Positions 8,247 to 17,896 of a DNA stretch of 64,000 nt are shown piece after piece (positions within the stretch are counted from its first letter, which is position 1; each line of letters begins with the position of its first letter). The translations under genes were made by a program, and so were the position numbers. The notes below the pieces were generated by a model. It was not told the origin of the DNA. It worked only from the letters and a program-made list of their open reading frames with translations, and ran no database searches. The stretch is taken from assembly GCF_009882935.1 (NCBI RefSeq), contig NZ_WTVA01000014.1:124001-188000 (forward strand), written 5' to 3'. The DNA comes from Sneathiella chungangensis (lineage in GTDB: Bacteria; Pseudomonadota; Alphaproteobacteria; Sneathiellales; Sneathiellaceae).

Positions 8247-11015
8247 ATGGCGGCGCTGATGTCCCTGTCGTTCCTATATCCCTGGGTTCTCACGGCATTG
8301 CTCGCGCTTCCGTTGATATGGTGGTTGCTGCGCATTGTACCGCCGCAGCCAAAGTCTGTAATTTTTCCGGCAATGCGGTTTCTTTATGGTCTTAAAAAGG
8401 ATGAGCAATCCTCCGCGACGACGCCATGGTGGCTCCTGCTGTTACGGCTGGTGATTGCGGCATTGATTATTCTTGCCATCGCCCGTCCGGTGCTGAATCT
8501 GCCCGAGCAGCAAAACCGGTCGGGCGAGATGGTCCTGATCGTTGATGACGGCTGGACCTCTGCTCAATCATGGGACGGGCTTAAGGCGACCCTAACCAAA
8601 CTGATTAACGACAGTACGCGTCAAGGGCGCCAGATTTTTGTCGTCACGACGTCACGGCGCGGAGGCGGTGCAATTCCATCGCTGCAACCCCTTGCCGACC
8701 AGGAAGCGCTCGGTATCGCGGCATCATTGGAGCCTAAATCCTGGCCTTCGGATTATAGCGATCTTTCCCTGCTCCTGCCGCGCCTAGAAACACTTGATAA
8801 CCCTGAGTTTATCTGGTTATCAAGCGGCATATCGCGCAGCGCTGACCTGTCAGGCCTGCAGGATTTCCTCGCCGCACTCAATGATATGGGGCCGGTTACG
8901 ATATACCGCCAAGAAACCGTCGTTGCGGCGCCAATCATAGAAACACCCAAGTTTGACGGTGACAAGCTCAACATACCGCTATCTCTGCCAACCGGCGCGA
9001 CGAATACGGACAGCGTTTTAACCGCGCGGGCAGGGAACGGACAGATCCTGGCATCCGCACCTGTCACCTTTCCAGAGGGTGAGTACAGTGCGATTGTCGC
9101 ACTTAATGTTCCCAACCGGATTCGCAATGACATCCGGCGACTTGAAATCGCCAACAGCAACAATGCCGGCGCCGTTTTTCTGCTGGACCAGAGGTGGCAA
9201 CGGCGGCAGGTGGGACTGGTGACCAGCGATTCCTCGCAAGTCGACCAGCCACTATTGAACGAAACCCACTATCTTAGGAAGGCGCTGGAGCCGTTCTTTG
9301 ACATTACAGGCGGTACAATTGAAGAATTGCTTGAAGAAAAGCAGTCGCTTATCGCGCTTGGGGATACGGCGAACCTGCCGGAAGGCGTAGAGCGGACGCT
9401 TGGCGACTGGATCGCAAAGGGCGGCGTGTTGATCCGCTTTGCCGGTCCGAAGCTCGCAAATTCGACGGGCGCTCTCGTCCCGGTCGAGTTACGCTCGGGT
9501 AATCGCAGTCTGCAGGGCGCCATGTCCTGGAACCAGCCAGCACCGCTCGGGCCTATACCGCGCCAGAGCCCGTTCACCGGCCTCAGTATTCCGAAAGACG
9601 TGACCGTTACAAAGCAGGTTCTCGCCAATCCTTCCCCTGATCTTCTCGATAAAACATGGGCGCAACTGGAAGACGGTACGCCGCTTGTTACGGCGGCGAA
9701 ATCCGGGGCCGGTTGGATTGTCCTGTTTCATACGACGGCGTCGCCTGACTGGTCGAATTTGGCGCTTTCCGGCTTATTTGTTGAAATGCTCAGGGAGATC
9801 GGCAACCTCGGTCAGTATGTCAATCAGAATTTGGCGGAACAACAGAGCCTGCCCCCCTTCCAGCTGCTGAACGGATTCGGACGGCTCACGACGGAGACGG
9901 GCGTTGTCGACCCTCTGAATACGGCAGATATCGGAAGCCTTTCGCTGAACGAGAGGCACCCGCCGGGCCTTTACGGCAACGAGAATTTCAGTATCGCCAT
10001 CAACATCGGTCAGTTTGACGCGGCATATTCCGTGGTGGACATGACGCAGTTCGCCGCCACTTTCCGGTATTTCGAAAGATCTTCTCTCGTCGACTTACTT
10101 CTTCCCCTACTTCTGACGGCGCTTTTGCTTGTGATGATTGATCAAATTATCTCTCTTCATCTCCAAGGCAGGCTCCCCGCATTGGGGAAAGTATCCCGGG
10201 CATCCATTTTCATTTTCGCTGTCTCCTTCGGCCTATCATCGATCCCCGGTGAAGCACCTGCACAGGAAGCAAATCTTGGCGGCGATGCGAAGATACTCGC
10301 GGCAACACTGGATACGCGGCTCGGCTATATCCTGACGCAGGATCGCACGGTCGATCAGATGAGCCACGATGGCCTTGCCGGTCTCAGCCGCCAGCTGCGA
10401 AACCGGACCGCGGTTGAGGCGGAGGATCCGCTTCCGATAGATATTGAGCAGGATGAATTGATTTTCTACCCCTTCATCTACTGGCCCATCACCCCGGATT
10501 TTCCGCCCCTATCAGAACAGGCCATCCTCAAGCTCAACGATTATTTTAAGGGCGGCGGCACGGTTCTTTTCGATACACGCAACCAGAATGCTGCCGGCCT
10601 GTATGGTATTGATTTATACAATAGCCCGGAAAACACCCGGCTTCGCCAGTTGACATCGCGGCTCGACATTCCAAGGGTTCAGCAGGTTCCACCGGATCAC
10701 GTTCTTACCCGCGCCTTCTATCTTATGCAGACTTTCCCCGGACGTTATGACGGCGGCGATGTCTGGATCGAGGATACCAGCGGCATTCAGGGCAATGACG
10801 GAGTTGCATCCGTCGTCATCGGCAGCAATGACTGGGCGGCGGCCTGGGCGATCGACTCAGATGGCCGCTATCAGGCGGCTACCCTTCCCGGAAATGAACG
10901 CCAGCGCGAACTTGCCTATCGTTTCGGGATCAATCTCGTGATGTATACGCTCACCGGCAACTACAAATCGGATCAGGTCCATATACCGGCCATTCTTGAA
11001 AGACTGGGGCAATGA
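8247..11015 (+). CDS. DUF4159 domain protein with BatA-like membrane N-terminus
   Basis: 922 residues. Residues 1-85 match the N-terminal aerotolerance-regulator (BatA) module, with two transmembrane helices and SLSFLYPWVLTALLALP. A long periplasmic or cytoplasmic middle part follows, with a VWA-like strand (MVLIVDDGW). A transmembrane helix lies at about 613-635, and a second hydrophobic, signal-peptide-like segment at about 650-675. The C-terminal DUF4159 domain (about 685-922) contains FYPFIYWPIT and GGTVLFDTRNQN. The order suggests an N-terminal membrane module fused to a DUF4159 domain on the outer face. It overlaps the next gene by four bases (ATGA). Family call is firm; the biological role is unknown. 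Confidence 0.88.
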   Translation: MAALMSLSFLYPWVLTALLALPLIWWLLRIVPPQPKSVIFPAMRFLYGLKKDEQSSATTPWWLLLLRLVIAALIILAIARPVLNLPEQQNRSGEMVLIVDDGWTSAQSWDGLKATLTKLINDSTRQGRQIFVVTTSRRGGGAIPSLQPLADQEALGIAASLEPKSWPSDYSDLSLLLPRLETLDNPEFIWLSSGISRSADLSGLQDFLAALNDMGPVTIYRQETVVAAPIIETPKFDGDKLNIPLSLPTGATNTDSVLTARAGNGQILASAPVTFPEGEYSAIVALNVPNRIRNDIRRLEIANSNNAGAVFLLDQRWQRRQVGLVTSDSSQVDQPLLNETHYLRKALEPFFDITGGTIEELLEEKQSLIALGDTANLPEGVERTLGDWIAKGGVLIRFAGPKLANSTGALVPVELRSGNRSLQGAMSWNQPAPLGPIPRQSPFTGLSIPKDVTVTKQVLANPSPDLLDKTWAQLEDGTPLVTAAKSGAGWIVLFHTTASPDWSNLALSGLFVEMLREIGNLGQYVNQNLAEQQSLPPFQLLNGFGRLTTETGVVDPLNTADIGSLSLNERHPPGLYGNENFSIAINIGQFDAAYSVVDMTQFAATFRYFERSSLVDLLLPLLLTALLLVMIDQIISLHLQGRLPALGKVSRASIFIFAVSFGLSSIPGEAPAQEANLGGDAKILAATLDTRLGYILTQDRTVDQMSHDGLAGLSRQLRNRTAVEAEDPLPIDIEQDELIFYPFIYWPITPDFPPLSEQAILKLNDYFKGGGTVLFDTRNQNAAGLYGIDLYNSPENTRLRQLTSRLDIPRVQQVPPDHVLTRAFYLMQTFPGRYDGGDVWIEDTSGIQGNDGVASVVIGSNDWAAAWAIDSDGRYQAATLPGNERQRELAYRFGINLVMYTLTGNYKSDQVHIPAILERLGQ

Positions 11016-13102
11016 CGGAAGAAAGTTTTGTCTCCGCACTCGACTTCAACCCGTATCTTCCGGTCGACTGGTTGATCGCCCTTGTCGCGATCTGCGCGCT
11101 CATTACATTGTTCTCTCTCTGGAGACGCGGGCGAGGTACATTGTTGCGGGGCGCGCTGATGGCGCTGTTGATACTGATGCTGGCCAATCCGGTCCTGCTA
11201 ACAGAAAAGAGAAAGTTTCTCGACGATATTGCGCTCATCGTGCTGGACGAGACGAACAGCCAGAAAATCGGTCAACGCGGCGAAACCGCTCTAGCCGCTT
11301 TCGAGGAACTGAAGACGAAGCTGGAAGCGATCGAAAACCTGAAGGTCGAAACGATGACTGTCAGGAACAAAACCACGTCACTGATCGGAGAAGAGGATGG
11401 CACCCATGCCTTCGCCAACCGGGGCGAAGCGCTTCGGAATATCTCGCCGGGCCGGGTTGCCGCAACGATTTTCATTACCGACGGTCAGATACATGACGTT
11501 CCTGACGGCGCAGAAATCCACGAGAACGAGGGGCCGCTTCATTTTCTCCTGACGGGAGACCCGAACGAGAAAGACCGGGTTCTCCGTGTCGTTAAAGCGC
11601 CTGCATTCGGGATCGTCGACCAACCTCTGCAGCTGGTCGTCAGTGTCGAAGATTTTGGTCTCGAAGAGCCTGTCGAGATGGCGGCGGTTTCCGTAAATCT
11701 CGACGGAGAACCGATTGCTGCAGGCTTGGCCCGCGTCGGCGACGAGCTGACTCTTGAATTGACCCTCACCCATGGCGGCGCAAATTTCGTCGAAATAAAA
11801 GTGGACCCGCTTGACGGGGAACTGACGGAGAAAAACAACAGCGCCTATATTACAATCAATGGCATTCGCGACCGGTTACAGGTCCTACTGGTTTCCGGCG
11901 AGCCGCATATGGGGGAGCGGGGCTGGCGGAATATTCTGAAGTCCGACCCATCCGTGGATCTCGTGCATTTCACTATTCTCAGGCCGCCGGAAAAGCAGGA
12001 TGGAACGCCCATTACGGAACTGTCCCTGATCCCATTTCCGATCCGCGATCTGTTCGAGAAGAAGCTTAATGACTTTGACCTGATTATTTTCGACCGGTAT
12101 CGTCGCCGCGGCGTATTACCCTCCAGCTATTTGCACAATATCGCCAACTACGTAAAAAATGGCGGCGCTCTTCTTGAAGCCGCAGGCCCTGCCTTTGCGA
12201 CACCGCTCAGCCTCTATCAGACGCCCCTGTCCGAGGTTCTTCCCGCCCGCCCGACAGGATATGTCTTTACTGAGGGCTATATACCGACCGTGAGTGCCAT
12301 CGGCAAACGACATCCGGTCACCGGATTACTCAAGGCCAAGGCCGATGCGGACAAGGACTGGGGTCGCTGGTTCCGGATGATCGAATCGGAGGCTCTGGGA
12401 GGAGAGACGCTGATGACTGGCCCTTCTCAGCAGCCTCTTCTGATCCTGGAACGCAGCGGCGATGGCCGAGTTGCGCAGCTGCTTTCCGATCATGCCTGGT
12501 TGTGGGGACGGGGATTTGAGGGCGGCGGGCCACAATCGGAATTGCTCCGTCGCATATCCCACTGGCTGATGAAGGAGCCTGAGCTGGAAGAGGAGCAACT
12601 CAAAGGCACTATCGCGGGTAACCTTCTGAAGATCACCCGGCGCTCACTCGATACCGCGCCGGCAACAGTCACCGTGACCGATCCCGACGGCAACACCACT
12701 CAGCTTGTTCTGTCGGAAGGAGAGGACGGCGCCCAAAGCGGCTCCGTTCCAATACAGACAAGCGGCCTTCATTCGCTTGATGACGGAATACGGAAATCGC
12801 TGATCGCTGTGGGCGCGCTAAACCCGAAAGAACTGCACGAGATCCGCGCCACCACGGAAAAGATCGCTGCCGCGGCGAAGAAAACAGACGGCGGCATCCG
12901 CTGGATCAAGACAGAGGGTATCCCTGATTTCCGGCGCACGAGGCCTGACAACCGTCAGTCGGCAGACTACTGGTTCGGTCTCCGCGCGAATGAAAATTAT
13001 GAAATAACAGGATACAACCGTCAGGCAATGCTGCCGCCGCTTCTTGCTTTATTTCTCGCGCTGTCATTCCTATGCATCGGCTGGTGGCGCGAAGGCCGCT
13101 AG
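11012..13102 (+). CDS. Large membrane protein of the MoxR/DUF4159 operon (glutamine amidotransferase-like middle domain)
   Basis: 696 residues. Two transmembrane helices lie near the N-terminus (about 15-35 and 42-62) and one at the C-terminus (about 673-692). Between them is a VWA-like segment (LIVLDETNS, IFITDGQIHD) and a domain with GGALLEAAGPAF that resembles the class I glutamine amidotransferase-like fold found in this operon in other alphaproteobacteria. Its catalytic cysteine is not evident, so it is probably not an enzyme. It closes the operon, and its 3' end overlaps the convergent GNAT gene by 33 bases. Confidence 0.8.
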   Translation: MTEESFVSALDFNPYLPVDWLIALVAICALITLFSLWRRGRGTLLRGALMALLILMLANPVLLTEKRKFLDDIALIVLDETNSQKIGQRGETALAAFEELKTKLEAIENLKVETMTVRNKTTSLIGEEDGTHAFANRGEALRNISPGRVAATIFITDGQIHDVPDGAEIHENEGPLHFLLTGDPNEKDRVLRVVKAPAFGIVDQPLQLVVSVEDFGLEEPVEMAAVSVNLDGEPIAAGLARVGDELTLELTLTHGGANFVEIKVDPLDGELTEKNNSAYITINGIRDRLQVLLVSGEPHMGERGWRNILKSDPSVDLVHFTILRPPEKQDGTPITELSLIPFPIRDLFEKKLNDFDLIIFDRYRRRGVLPSSYLHNIANYVKNGGALLEAAGPAFATPLSLYQTPLSEVLPARPTGYVFTEGYIPTVSAIGKRHPVTGLLKAKADADKDWGRWFRMIESEALGGETLMTGPSQQPLLILERSGDGRVAQLLSDHAWLWGRGFEGGGPQSELLRRISHWLMKEPELEEEQLKGTIAGNLLKITRRSLDTAPATVTVTDPDGNTTQLVLSEGEDGAQSGSVPIQTSGLHSLDDGIRKSLIAVGALNPKELHEIRATTEKIAAAAKKTDGGIRWIKTEGIPDFRRTRPDNRQSADYWFGLRANENYEITGYNRQAMLPPLLALFLALSFLCIGWWREGR

Positions 13103-13654
13103 GCTGGAAACCAGCTTTTCTGTTTCCCGGGCACCGGCAATGCGACCGGCAAATTCCGTGTCCAGCGTCGCACCGGCGATCGTGCCGGTCACTTGTTCAA
13201 GCGCTCCTTCACCGCATTCCTTGACAAGGAAACGCCGTTCCTCCACCGGGCCGGGCAATTGAAAACCGAGCACGGCCGCATTCCTGAAGCCGAACTGCCC
13301 GTAATACTCGGGATCTCCGACAAGCACGATGAGCCGATGACCCAGATCTTCGGCTACCGTCAAGCTTTTGCGTATAAGCGCGACCCCAATCCCCTTACCC
13401 TGCAATTCAGGCTCTACCGCTATCGGGCCGAGCAGCAATGCCGGGGTCCGTCCGCCAATCGTGATCGGCCAGTAACGGATCGTTGCGACCAGCCTTTCGC
13501 CTTCCAACGTTACGAAACTCAGTTCCGGAAGCGGCTCGATGTTTTTGCGGACTTCATAGGCGGTTTTCTTGAATCGATCCGGCCCGAAACATCTGTCGAG
13601 CAACGGTTCAATCAGGGGGGCATCTCCGGGCCGTTCGTGGATAATCTGGGGCAT
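13070..13654 (-). CDS. GNAT N-acetyltransferase (YhbS-like)
   Basis: 194 residues with a full GNAT fold: LGPIAVEPELQGKGIGVALIRKSL is the acetyl-CoA loop, and LVGDPEYYGQFGF is the mark of the YhbS group. The acceptor is unknown. A GGAA 7 bases before the ATG supports the start. The C-terminal 11 codons overlap the end of the convergent MoxR-operon gene. The gene stands alone on this strand. Confidence 0.85.
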   Translation of the reverse strand: MPQIIHERPGDAPLIEPLLDRCFGPDRFKKTAYEVRKNIEPLPELSFVTLEGERLVATIRYWPITIGGRTPALLLGPIAVEPELQGKGIGVALIRKSLTVAEDLGHRLIVLVGDPEYYGQFGFRNAAVLGFQLPGPVEERRFLVKECGEGALEQVTGTIAGATLDTEFAGRIAGARETEKLVSSLAAFAPPADA

Positions 13655-13955
13655 GACGGGGTTCCATTACTAACGGGGTCTGACGAAAAAAACGCCTCTC
13701 AAAGAAGCCCCGAACCGTCATGAAATCTCAAATGACCAAAGCAAAGGCTAATTAAGCGGCAGCGCAATTAAGGGCGGCAGCCTGTCGTCGTCGAGCTATG
13801 GTCAGTTGGTCGGTCATAATGCGCAAATATCATAAGGTTTGACCTATGGAAAGAAATAAATCATCCCTTGCGCCTTGGAAAGGCACAGACTAGGCTTCGA
13901 TGCACAAGAAATAACACGGGCGCGCAACCCTACTCTACCGTCGGAGATTTCCCGC
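13655..13955. other. Intergenic region without a gene (about 300 bases)
   Basis: Divergent space between the GNAT gene and the flavin reductase gene. I see no convincing small ORF or RNA gene. It holds an imperfect direct repeat, AATTAAGCGGCAGC at 13750-13763 and AATTAAGGGCGGCAGC at 13766-13781, and A/T-rich stretches around 13690 and 13850 that could carry promoters. Confidence 0.5.
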
Positions 13956-14570
13956 ATGTTTTACAAAGCTTCCGAACCGCATGGACTGAAACATGGTCCC
14001 TTCAAAGCCATTGTTGCCCCGCGCCCCATTGGCTGGATAAGTAGCCTTGCCGCGGACGGCACAGTCAACCTCGCGCCGTTCAGCTTTTTCAACGCCATGG
14101 CCGAGAATCCGCCGATTGTCGCAATGGGCATCAACGGCACCCATAGCGAAGGCGGCGCCAAAGACACGCTGGATAACATCACGGCGACGAAGGAATTCGT
14201 CTGCAACATGGTGACATACGATCTGCGGGAGAAAATGAACCTGAGCTCTGCCATGCTCCCCCGCTCCATCGATGAATTCGAATATTCTGGCTTGACCAAG
14301 GAACCCTCTGTGATGGTGAAGCCGCCCCGGGTAAAGGAAAGCCCGGCTCATCTGGAATGCATCCATTACAAAACCATCGTCCTTCCGTCGAACAATCCAA
14401 ATGTGGTCAATTCCATGGTTCTCGGCGAAGTTGTCGGCATCCATATCAGTGACGATATAATCCACGACGGCATGATAGACATGACGAAATACCGGCCGCT
14501 CGCCCGGCTAGGTTATATGGATTACTGTCATGTCCAGGATGTCTTCGCGATGGACCGGCCCAAAGTATAG
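13956..14570 (+). CDS. Flavin reductase family protein (FMN-binding split barrel)
   Basis: 204 residues from the ATG at 13956; a longer in-frame start at 13875 adds an unrelated N-terminus, and a GGAG lies at 13942-13945. The sequence opens MFYKASEPHGL and contains APRPIGWISSLAADGTVNLAPFSFFN, the FMN-binding signature of this DIM6/NTAB branch, then NPPIV and FVCNMV. It binds FMN and may act as a flavin reductase or as part of a degradative pathway. No partner monooxygenase lies next to it. Confidence 0.88.
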   Translation: MFYKASEPHGLKHGPFKAIVAPRPIGWISSLAADGTVNLAPFSFFNAMAENPPIVAMGINGTHSEGGAKDTLDNITATKEFVCNMVTYDLREKMNLSSAMLPRSIDEFEYSGLTKEPSVMVKPPRVKESPAHLECIHYKTIVLPSNNPNVVNSMVLGEVVGIHISDDIIHDGMIDMTKYRPLARLGYMDYCHVQDVFAMDRPKV

Positions 14571-14589
14571 CGACGGCCCGCATTTAGCG

Positions 14590-15288
14590 TCAGACGCCCT
14601 GCCAGGTACCACGTATTTCCCGGACAAGTTTTTCAGCGATCGCGCGGGCGAAGTCTTCATACCCGTTTGCCCGTTCGATAAAGGCGCCGAGCCCGCCGAT
14701 CACGCGATCACGGTAATAGACGTCAAGTTCCGGCTCGTCATTCAAGATTGGCAGACCGTTGATGATGACGCCGTTGCCGACAATCATGTCGCGAGCGACT
14801 TCGGGCGGACGGCCAATGGAAACCACCCCGTCACCGGAAATGTCAATAACCCGCCGGTTGGAGAAATTCTTGTCCCGGCTGAAAAGGGAGTAGGCATGCT
14901 CCAAGGCTCCGGCGATTGCCGTGCCGCCGTAGGGAAAGGTTCGGGGAACGTTATCGAGCAGGTCCGCATAGGCCCGCGCGTCCGCAGCCGTGGCAATTAC
15001 CTGCCAGTCCAGGATTACGCCCTGCTCGTTAAGGCCCGCCCAATGGGTGGCGGCAACACTGATGCGGCCCCGCGGACCCGCTGTAATCGCCTCGATTACA
15101 AGATCACTGCGAAACGCCTCGGCAAAGCCGCGCATCTGCAAATTATATTCGTCGTAGTTTACGCTGGAGGAAACATCGATCGCCAGCACGAGCTGCATAT
15201 CGACCTCATCCGCGATAGCCACCCAAGTCGGAACCATCGCGAAAAAGAGGGCGACTGCCCACCGCGGCCATTTCAGTGCGTTTCCCAT
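14590..15288 (-). CDS. DUF1194 domain protein, secreted VWA-like
   Basis: 232 residues with a signal peptide (residues 1-26, TM-like core ALFFAMVPTWVAIAD). The mature part starts with VDMQLVLAIDVSSSVNYDEYNLQMRG-like sequence: the DxSxS of a metal-ion-dependent adhesion site, as in von Willebrand A domains, in the form specific to DUF1194. Later blocks are GGTAIAGAL and RRVIDISGDG, the other MIDAS loops. It should be periplasmic and bind a divalent cation or a protein partner. It converges with the flavin reductase gene with a 19-base gap. Confidence 0.88.
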   Translation of the reverse strand: MGNALKWPRWAVALFFAMVPTWVAIADEVDMQLVLAIDVSSSVNYDEYNLQMRGFAEAFRSDLVIEAITAGPRGRISVAATHWAGLNEQGVILDWQVIATAADARAYADLLDNVPRTFPYGGTAIAGALEHAYSLFSRDKNFSNRRVIDISGDGVVSIGRPPEVARDMIVGNGVIINGLPILNDEPELDVYYRDRVIGGLGAFIERANGYEDFARAIAEKLVREIRGTWQGV

Positions 15289-15434
15289 TCCAATCGTCCG
15301 TGATAAAGAGGCGCTGCCTCAAATCTAACGCAATTCACGGCAAAAGTATGACGATATTTCCGAAGACCAATGACCGGGCACGCCTTTTGTGGCATTATTG
15401 AATTATAATCGTAAAATTAACGGAGACTGGAAGA

Positions 15435-17435
15435 ATGAAAAAAGCCATCATCGCTATTGTCATAGTTGTGGTTCTGCTCATCGGTGCGGTCGTGGCCCTT
15501 CCCTTCATCGCTCCGACGGAGAGGATAAAAGAGGAACTGATTGTCGCGACCAAGGACGCCACCGGGCGGGAACTGGCGATTGACGGCGATTTCGGACTTT
15601 CCTTCTTTCCGACGCTGGGCGTACGCGCGACGGATGTTACGTTTTCCAACGCCGCCGGAGCCCAGAATACAAGAATGGCCGCCATCGAAAGCCTGGCCAT
15701 CAAGCTTAATCTTTTACCGCTTCTGGGCGGAAATGTGCAGGTCGATGAATTCGTCCTTACGAAGCCCGTCATTAACCTCGAAGTTGATAAAAACGGCAAT
15801 GGCAACTGGATTTTCGAAACAGGTAAAACCGAGGCATCAAAACCGGCTGACTCAGCGGACGGTGAAAGTGGCGGATCAGGCCTTGGCATTTCGGATCTCA
15901 ATCTCGGCGATGTCCGGATTGTCGACGGAATGGTGAACTACATTGACCAGAAATCCGGAACCGAACTCAATCTTCGCGATATCAACCTTCAGCTCGTCCT
16001 TTTGGGCCTGGATCAGCCTTTCGAAGCCAAGGGAAGCGCCGTCTGGAATGATGAGAAGGCTGAATTAGACGTCAATGTGGCCGCCTTGCGCGCCATTCTC
16101 GAAAATCTGGAAACCGCAACATCGGTCAAACTTGAGTCGAAACATCTCAATCTCAGTTTTGACGGATCCGTCAAAAGCACCAAGCCCCTCAGCCTTGGCG
16201 GAACGACAACCCTCGACGTTCCCTCGGTCCGCGAGCTTGCCGCCTGGGCAGGATCACCTCTTGAGATGGCTGGAACCGGCTTCGGTCCCCTGAAAATAGA
16301 CGGCGAACTTGGTGTCAACGGCACCAAATACAGTTTCTCCAAGGCCAATATTTCCTTCGATGAAATCAACGGAGTCGGAGATTTCAGTGTCGATCTTGGC
16401 GGCAAGGTTCCGGATGTCGTGGGCAAGCTCGCGCTCGAGACTCTCGATGTGAACCCATATCTTCCACTGGAAGGAGACGAGGGAAGCAATTCCGCAACGG
16501 CGCCAACGCAGAAAGTATCTTCCGAAAAGTGGGATTCAACCCCCATCGATTTGTCTGCGCTGAAAACAGTAAATGCGAAGTTCGATCTGTCGGTCCAGGA
16601 AATTCTGGTGAGAAAAATCAAGATCGGCGCCAGCGCGCTCGCGACAACGCTGAAGAACGGCATTCTCGACCTCGCACTTAACGAGATGAATCTTTATGAC
16701 GGCGTAGGTCGCGCGACGGTCAGGGTCAATGCCCAGGACCCGGTTCTGAAAATTAACAAGTCACTCTCCATCGAGAACATTCAGCTTAAACCCCTGCTGA
16801 CCGACGCGGCGGACTTCACCAAACTGGAGGGCAAGGGACTGTTTCAGACCAATATTTCCACGACCGGAAAATCACAGGCCGAAATGGTGAGCGCCCTCAA
16901 CGGCGACGGACAAATCCTGTTTGAGGATGGATCGATTTCCGGTGTCAATCTCGCCGCCATGGCGCGAAACATTACAAGCGCCTTTACCGAGGGTGGTGAC
17001 GCCCAAAAGACAGATTTCGCGGAGATTTCGGGAACCTATGTCATCAAGAACGGAATTCTGACCAACAACGACCTGAAGCTCCTCAACCCGTTCATCCGGC
17101 TGTCCGGTTCGGGCACCGTGGAGCTACCACCGCAAACGGTCAATTACCGAATTGAGCCGAAACTCGTGGCCACGACAGAAGGCCAGGGCGGCGGTCAGGC
17201 GGCGGGCGTTGCGGTTCCCATTCTTGTCACGGGGTCCTGGGATAACCTGAGCTACGCGCCGGACCTTGCCGGCCTTCTCAAGAATCCCGAAGGCGTCAAA
17301 AAACTCATCGAGGGCGCCAAGGGTTCCGGCGATGGCGTTAAAGATGTTCTCAAGGGGGTCACGGAAAAAGAATCGGGCGGCGGCAAGAACCTGCTCGATG
17401 CTGCGGGTGGCCTGCTGGGCGGCAAAAAGGACTAA
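15435..17435 (+). CDS. AsmA family protein
   Basis: 666 residues. An N-terminal transmembrane anchor (about 4-25) leads into the AsmA N-terminal module (RIKEELIVATKDATGRELAIDGDFGLSFFPTLGVRATDV-like, residues 33-72), then a long beta-rich body and the C-terminal AsmA_2 part with LNGDGQILFEDGSISGVNLAAM and RLSGSGTVELPPQTVNYRIEPKL. Such proteins are anchored in the inner membrane, reach into the periplasm and belong to the bridge-like lipid-transfer group that supports outer-membrane lipid homeostasis. The ending is rich in Gly and Lys. A hairpin directly after the stop probably terminates transcription. Confidence 0.9.
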   Translation: MKKAIIAIVIVVVLLIGAVVALPFIAPTERIKEELIVATKDATGRELAIDGDFGLSFFPTLGVRATDVTFSNAAGAQNTRMAAIESLAIKLNLLPLLGGNVQVDEFVLTKPVINLEVDKNGNGNWIFETGKTEASKPADSADGESGGSGLGISDLNLGDVRIVDGMVNYIDQKSGTELNLRDINLQLVLLGLDQPFEAKGSAVWNDEKAELDVNVAALRAILENLETATSVKLESKHLNLSFDGSVKSTKPLSLGGTTTLDVPSVRELAAWAGSPLEMAGTGFGPLKIDGELGVNGTKYSFSKANISFDEINGVGDFSVDLGGKVPDVVGKLALETLDVNPYLPLEGDEGSNSATAPTQKVSSEKWDSTPIDLSALKTVNAKFDLSVQEILVRKIKIGASALATTLKNGILDLALNEMNLYDGVGRATVRVNAQDPVLKINKSLSIENIQLKPLLTDAADFTKLEGKGLFQTNISTTGKSQAEMVSALNGDGQILFEDGSISGVNLAAMARNITSAFTEGGDAQKTDFAEISGTYVIKNGILTNNDLKLLNPFIRLSGSGTVELPPQTVNYRIEPKLVATTEGQGGGQAAGVAVPILVTGSWDNLSYAPDLAGLLKNPEGVKKLIEGAKGSGDGVKDVLKGVTEKESGGGKNLLDAAGGLLGGKKD

Positions 17436-17438
17436 GGC

Positions 17439-17463
17439 GACGGGCTGACGATATCAGCCCGTC
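17439..17463. terminator. Hairpin terminator between asmA-family and rhodanese genes
   Basis: A perfect 10-base stem GACGGGCTGA / TCAGCCCGTC with a 5-base loop lies just after the AsmA stop and before the end of the convergent rhodanese gene. There is no long T run on the plus side; on the minus strand a CCTTTTT run follows within about 15 bases. It may therefore serve both strands, more strongly the minus one. Confidence 0.6.
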
Positions 17464-17479
17464 CCCATTATTTCCTATG

Positions 17480-17878
17480 TTAGCTGGCTCGCGGCTTGCG
17501 TTCCTCGATGGGGCCGTCTGATTCCTTCCAGGCGCCGAAGCCCCCGTCGATATGGCAAACATTGGGCAAACCCATATCCTGCACTGCTTTGGTCGCAAGT
17601 GCGGATCGCCAGCCGGCGGCGCAAAAGAAAACGAAACGGTTGCCGCTGGCGAAGACATCCCGGTGATACGGGCTTTCCGGATCAACCCAGAATTCCAACA
17701 TCCCGCGTGGCGCATGGACGGCCCCGGGAACCTGCCCCTCGCGCTCCAGCTCGCGGATATCGCGTAGGTCCACGAACGTTACACCGTCCTGACCATACAG
17801 CGCCCGCGCCTCGTCAACGGTTAGTGTTTCGATTTCCCGGGTCGCTTCCTCGACAAGTTGCTTGATGCCTTTTTTCAT
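17480..17878 (-). CDS. Rhodanese-like sulfurtransferase domain protein
   Basis: 132 residues, a single rhodanese domain. The active-site loop is FFCAAGWRS, with Cys86 as the persulfide-carrying residue and Arg91 closing the CxxxxR-type loop. VTFVDLRDIRELEREGQVPGA is the usual N-terminal strand and helix. It is cytoplasmic and probably moves sulfane sulfur between small thiols. It is transcribed away from the acyl-CoA dehydrogenase, so it is not clearly tied to fatty-acid metabolism. Confidence 0.9.
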   Translation of the reverse strand: MKKGIKQLVEEATREIETLTVDEARALYGQDGVTFVDLRDIRELEREGQVPGAVHAPRGMLEFWVDPESPYHRDVFASGNRFVFFCAAGWRSALATKAVQDMGLPNVCHIDGGFGAWKESDGPIEERKPRAS

Positions 17879-17896
17879 TTTTATTGGTCCTTATCA

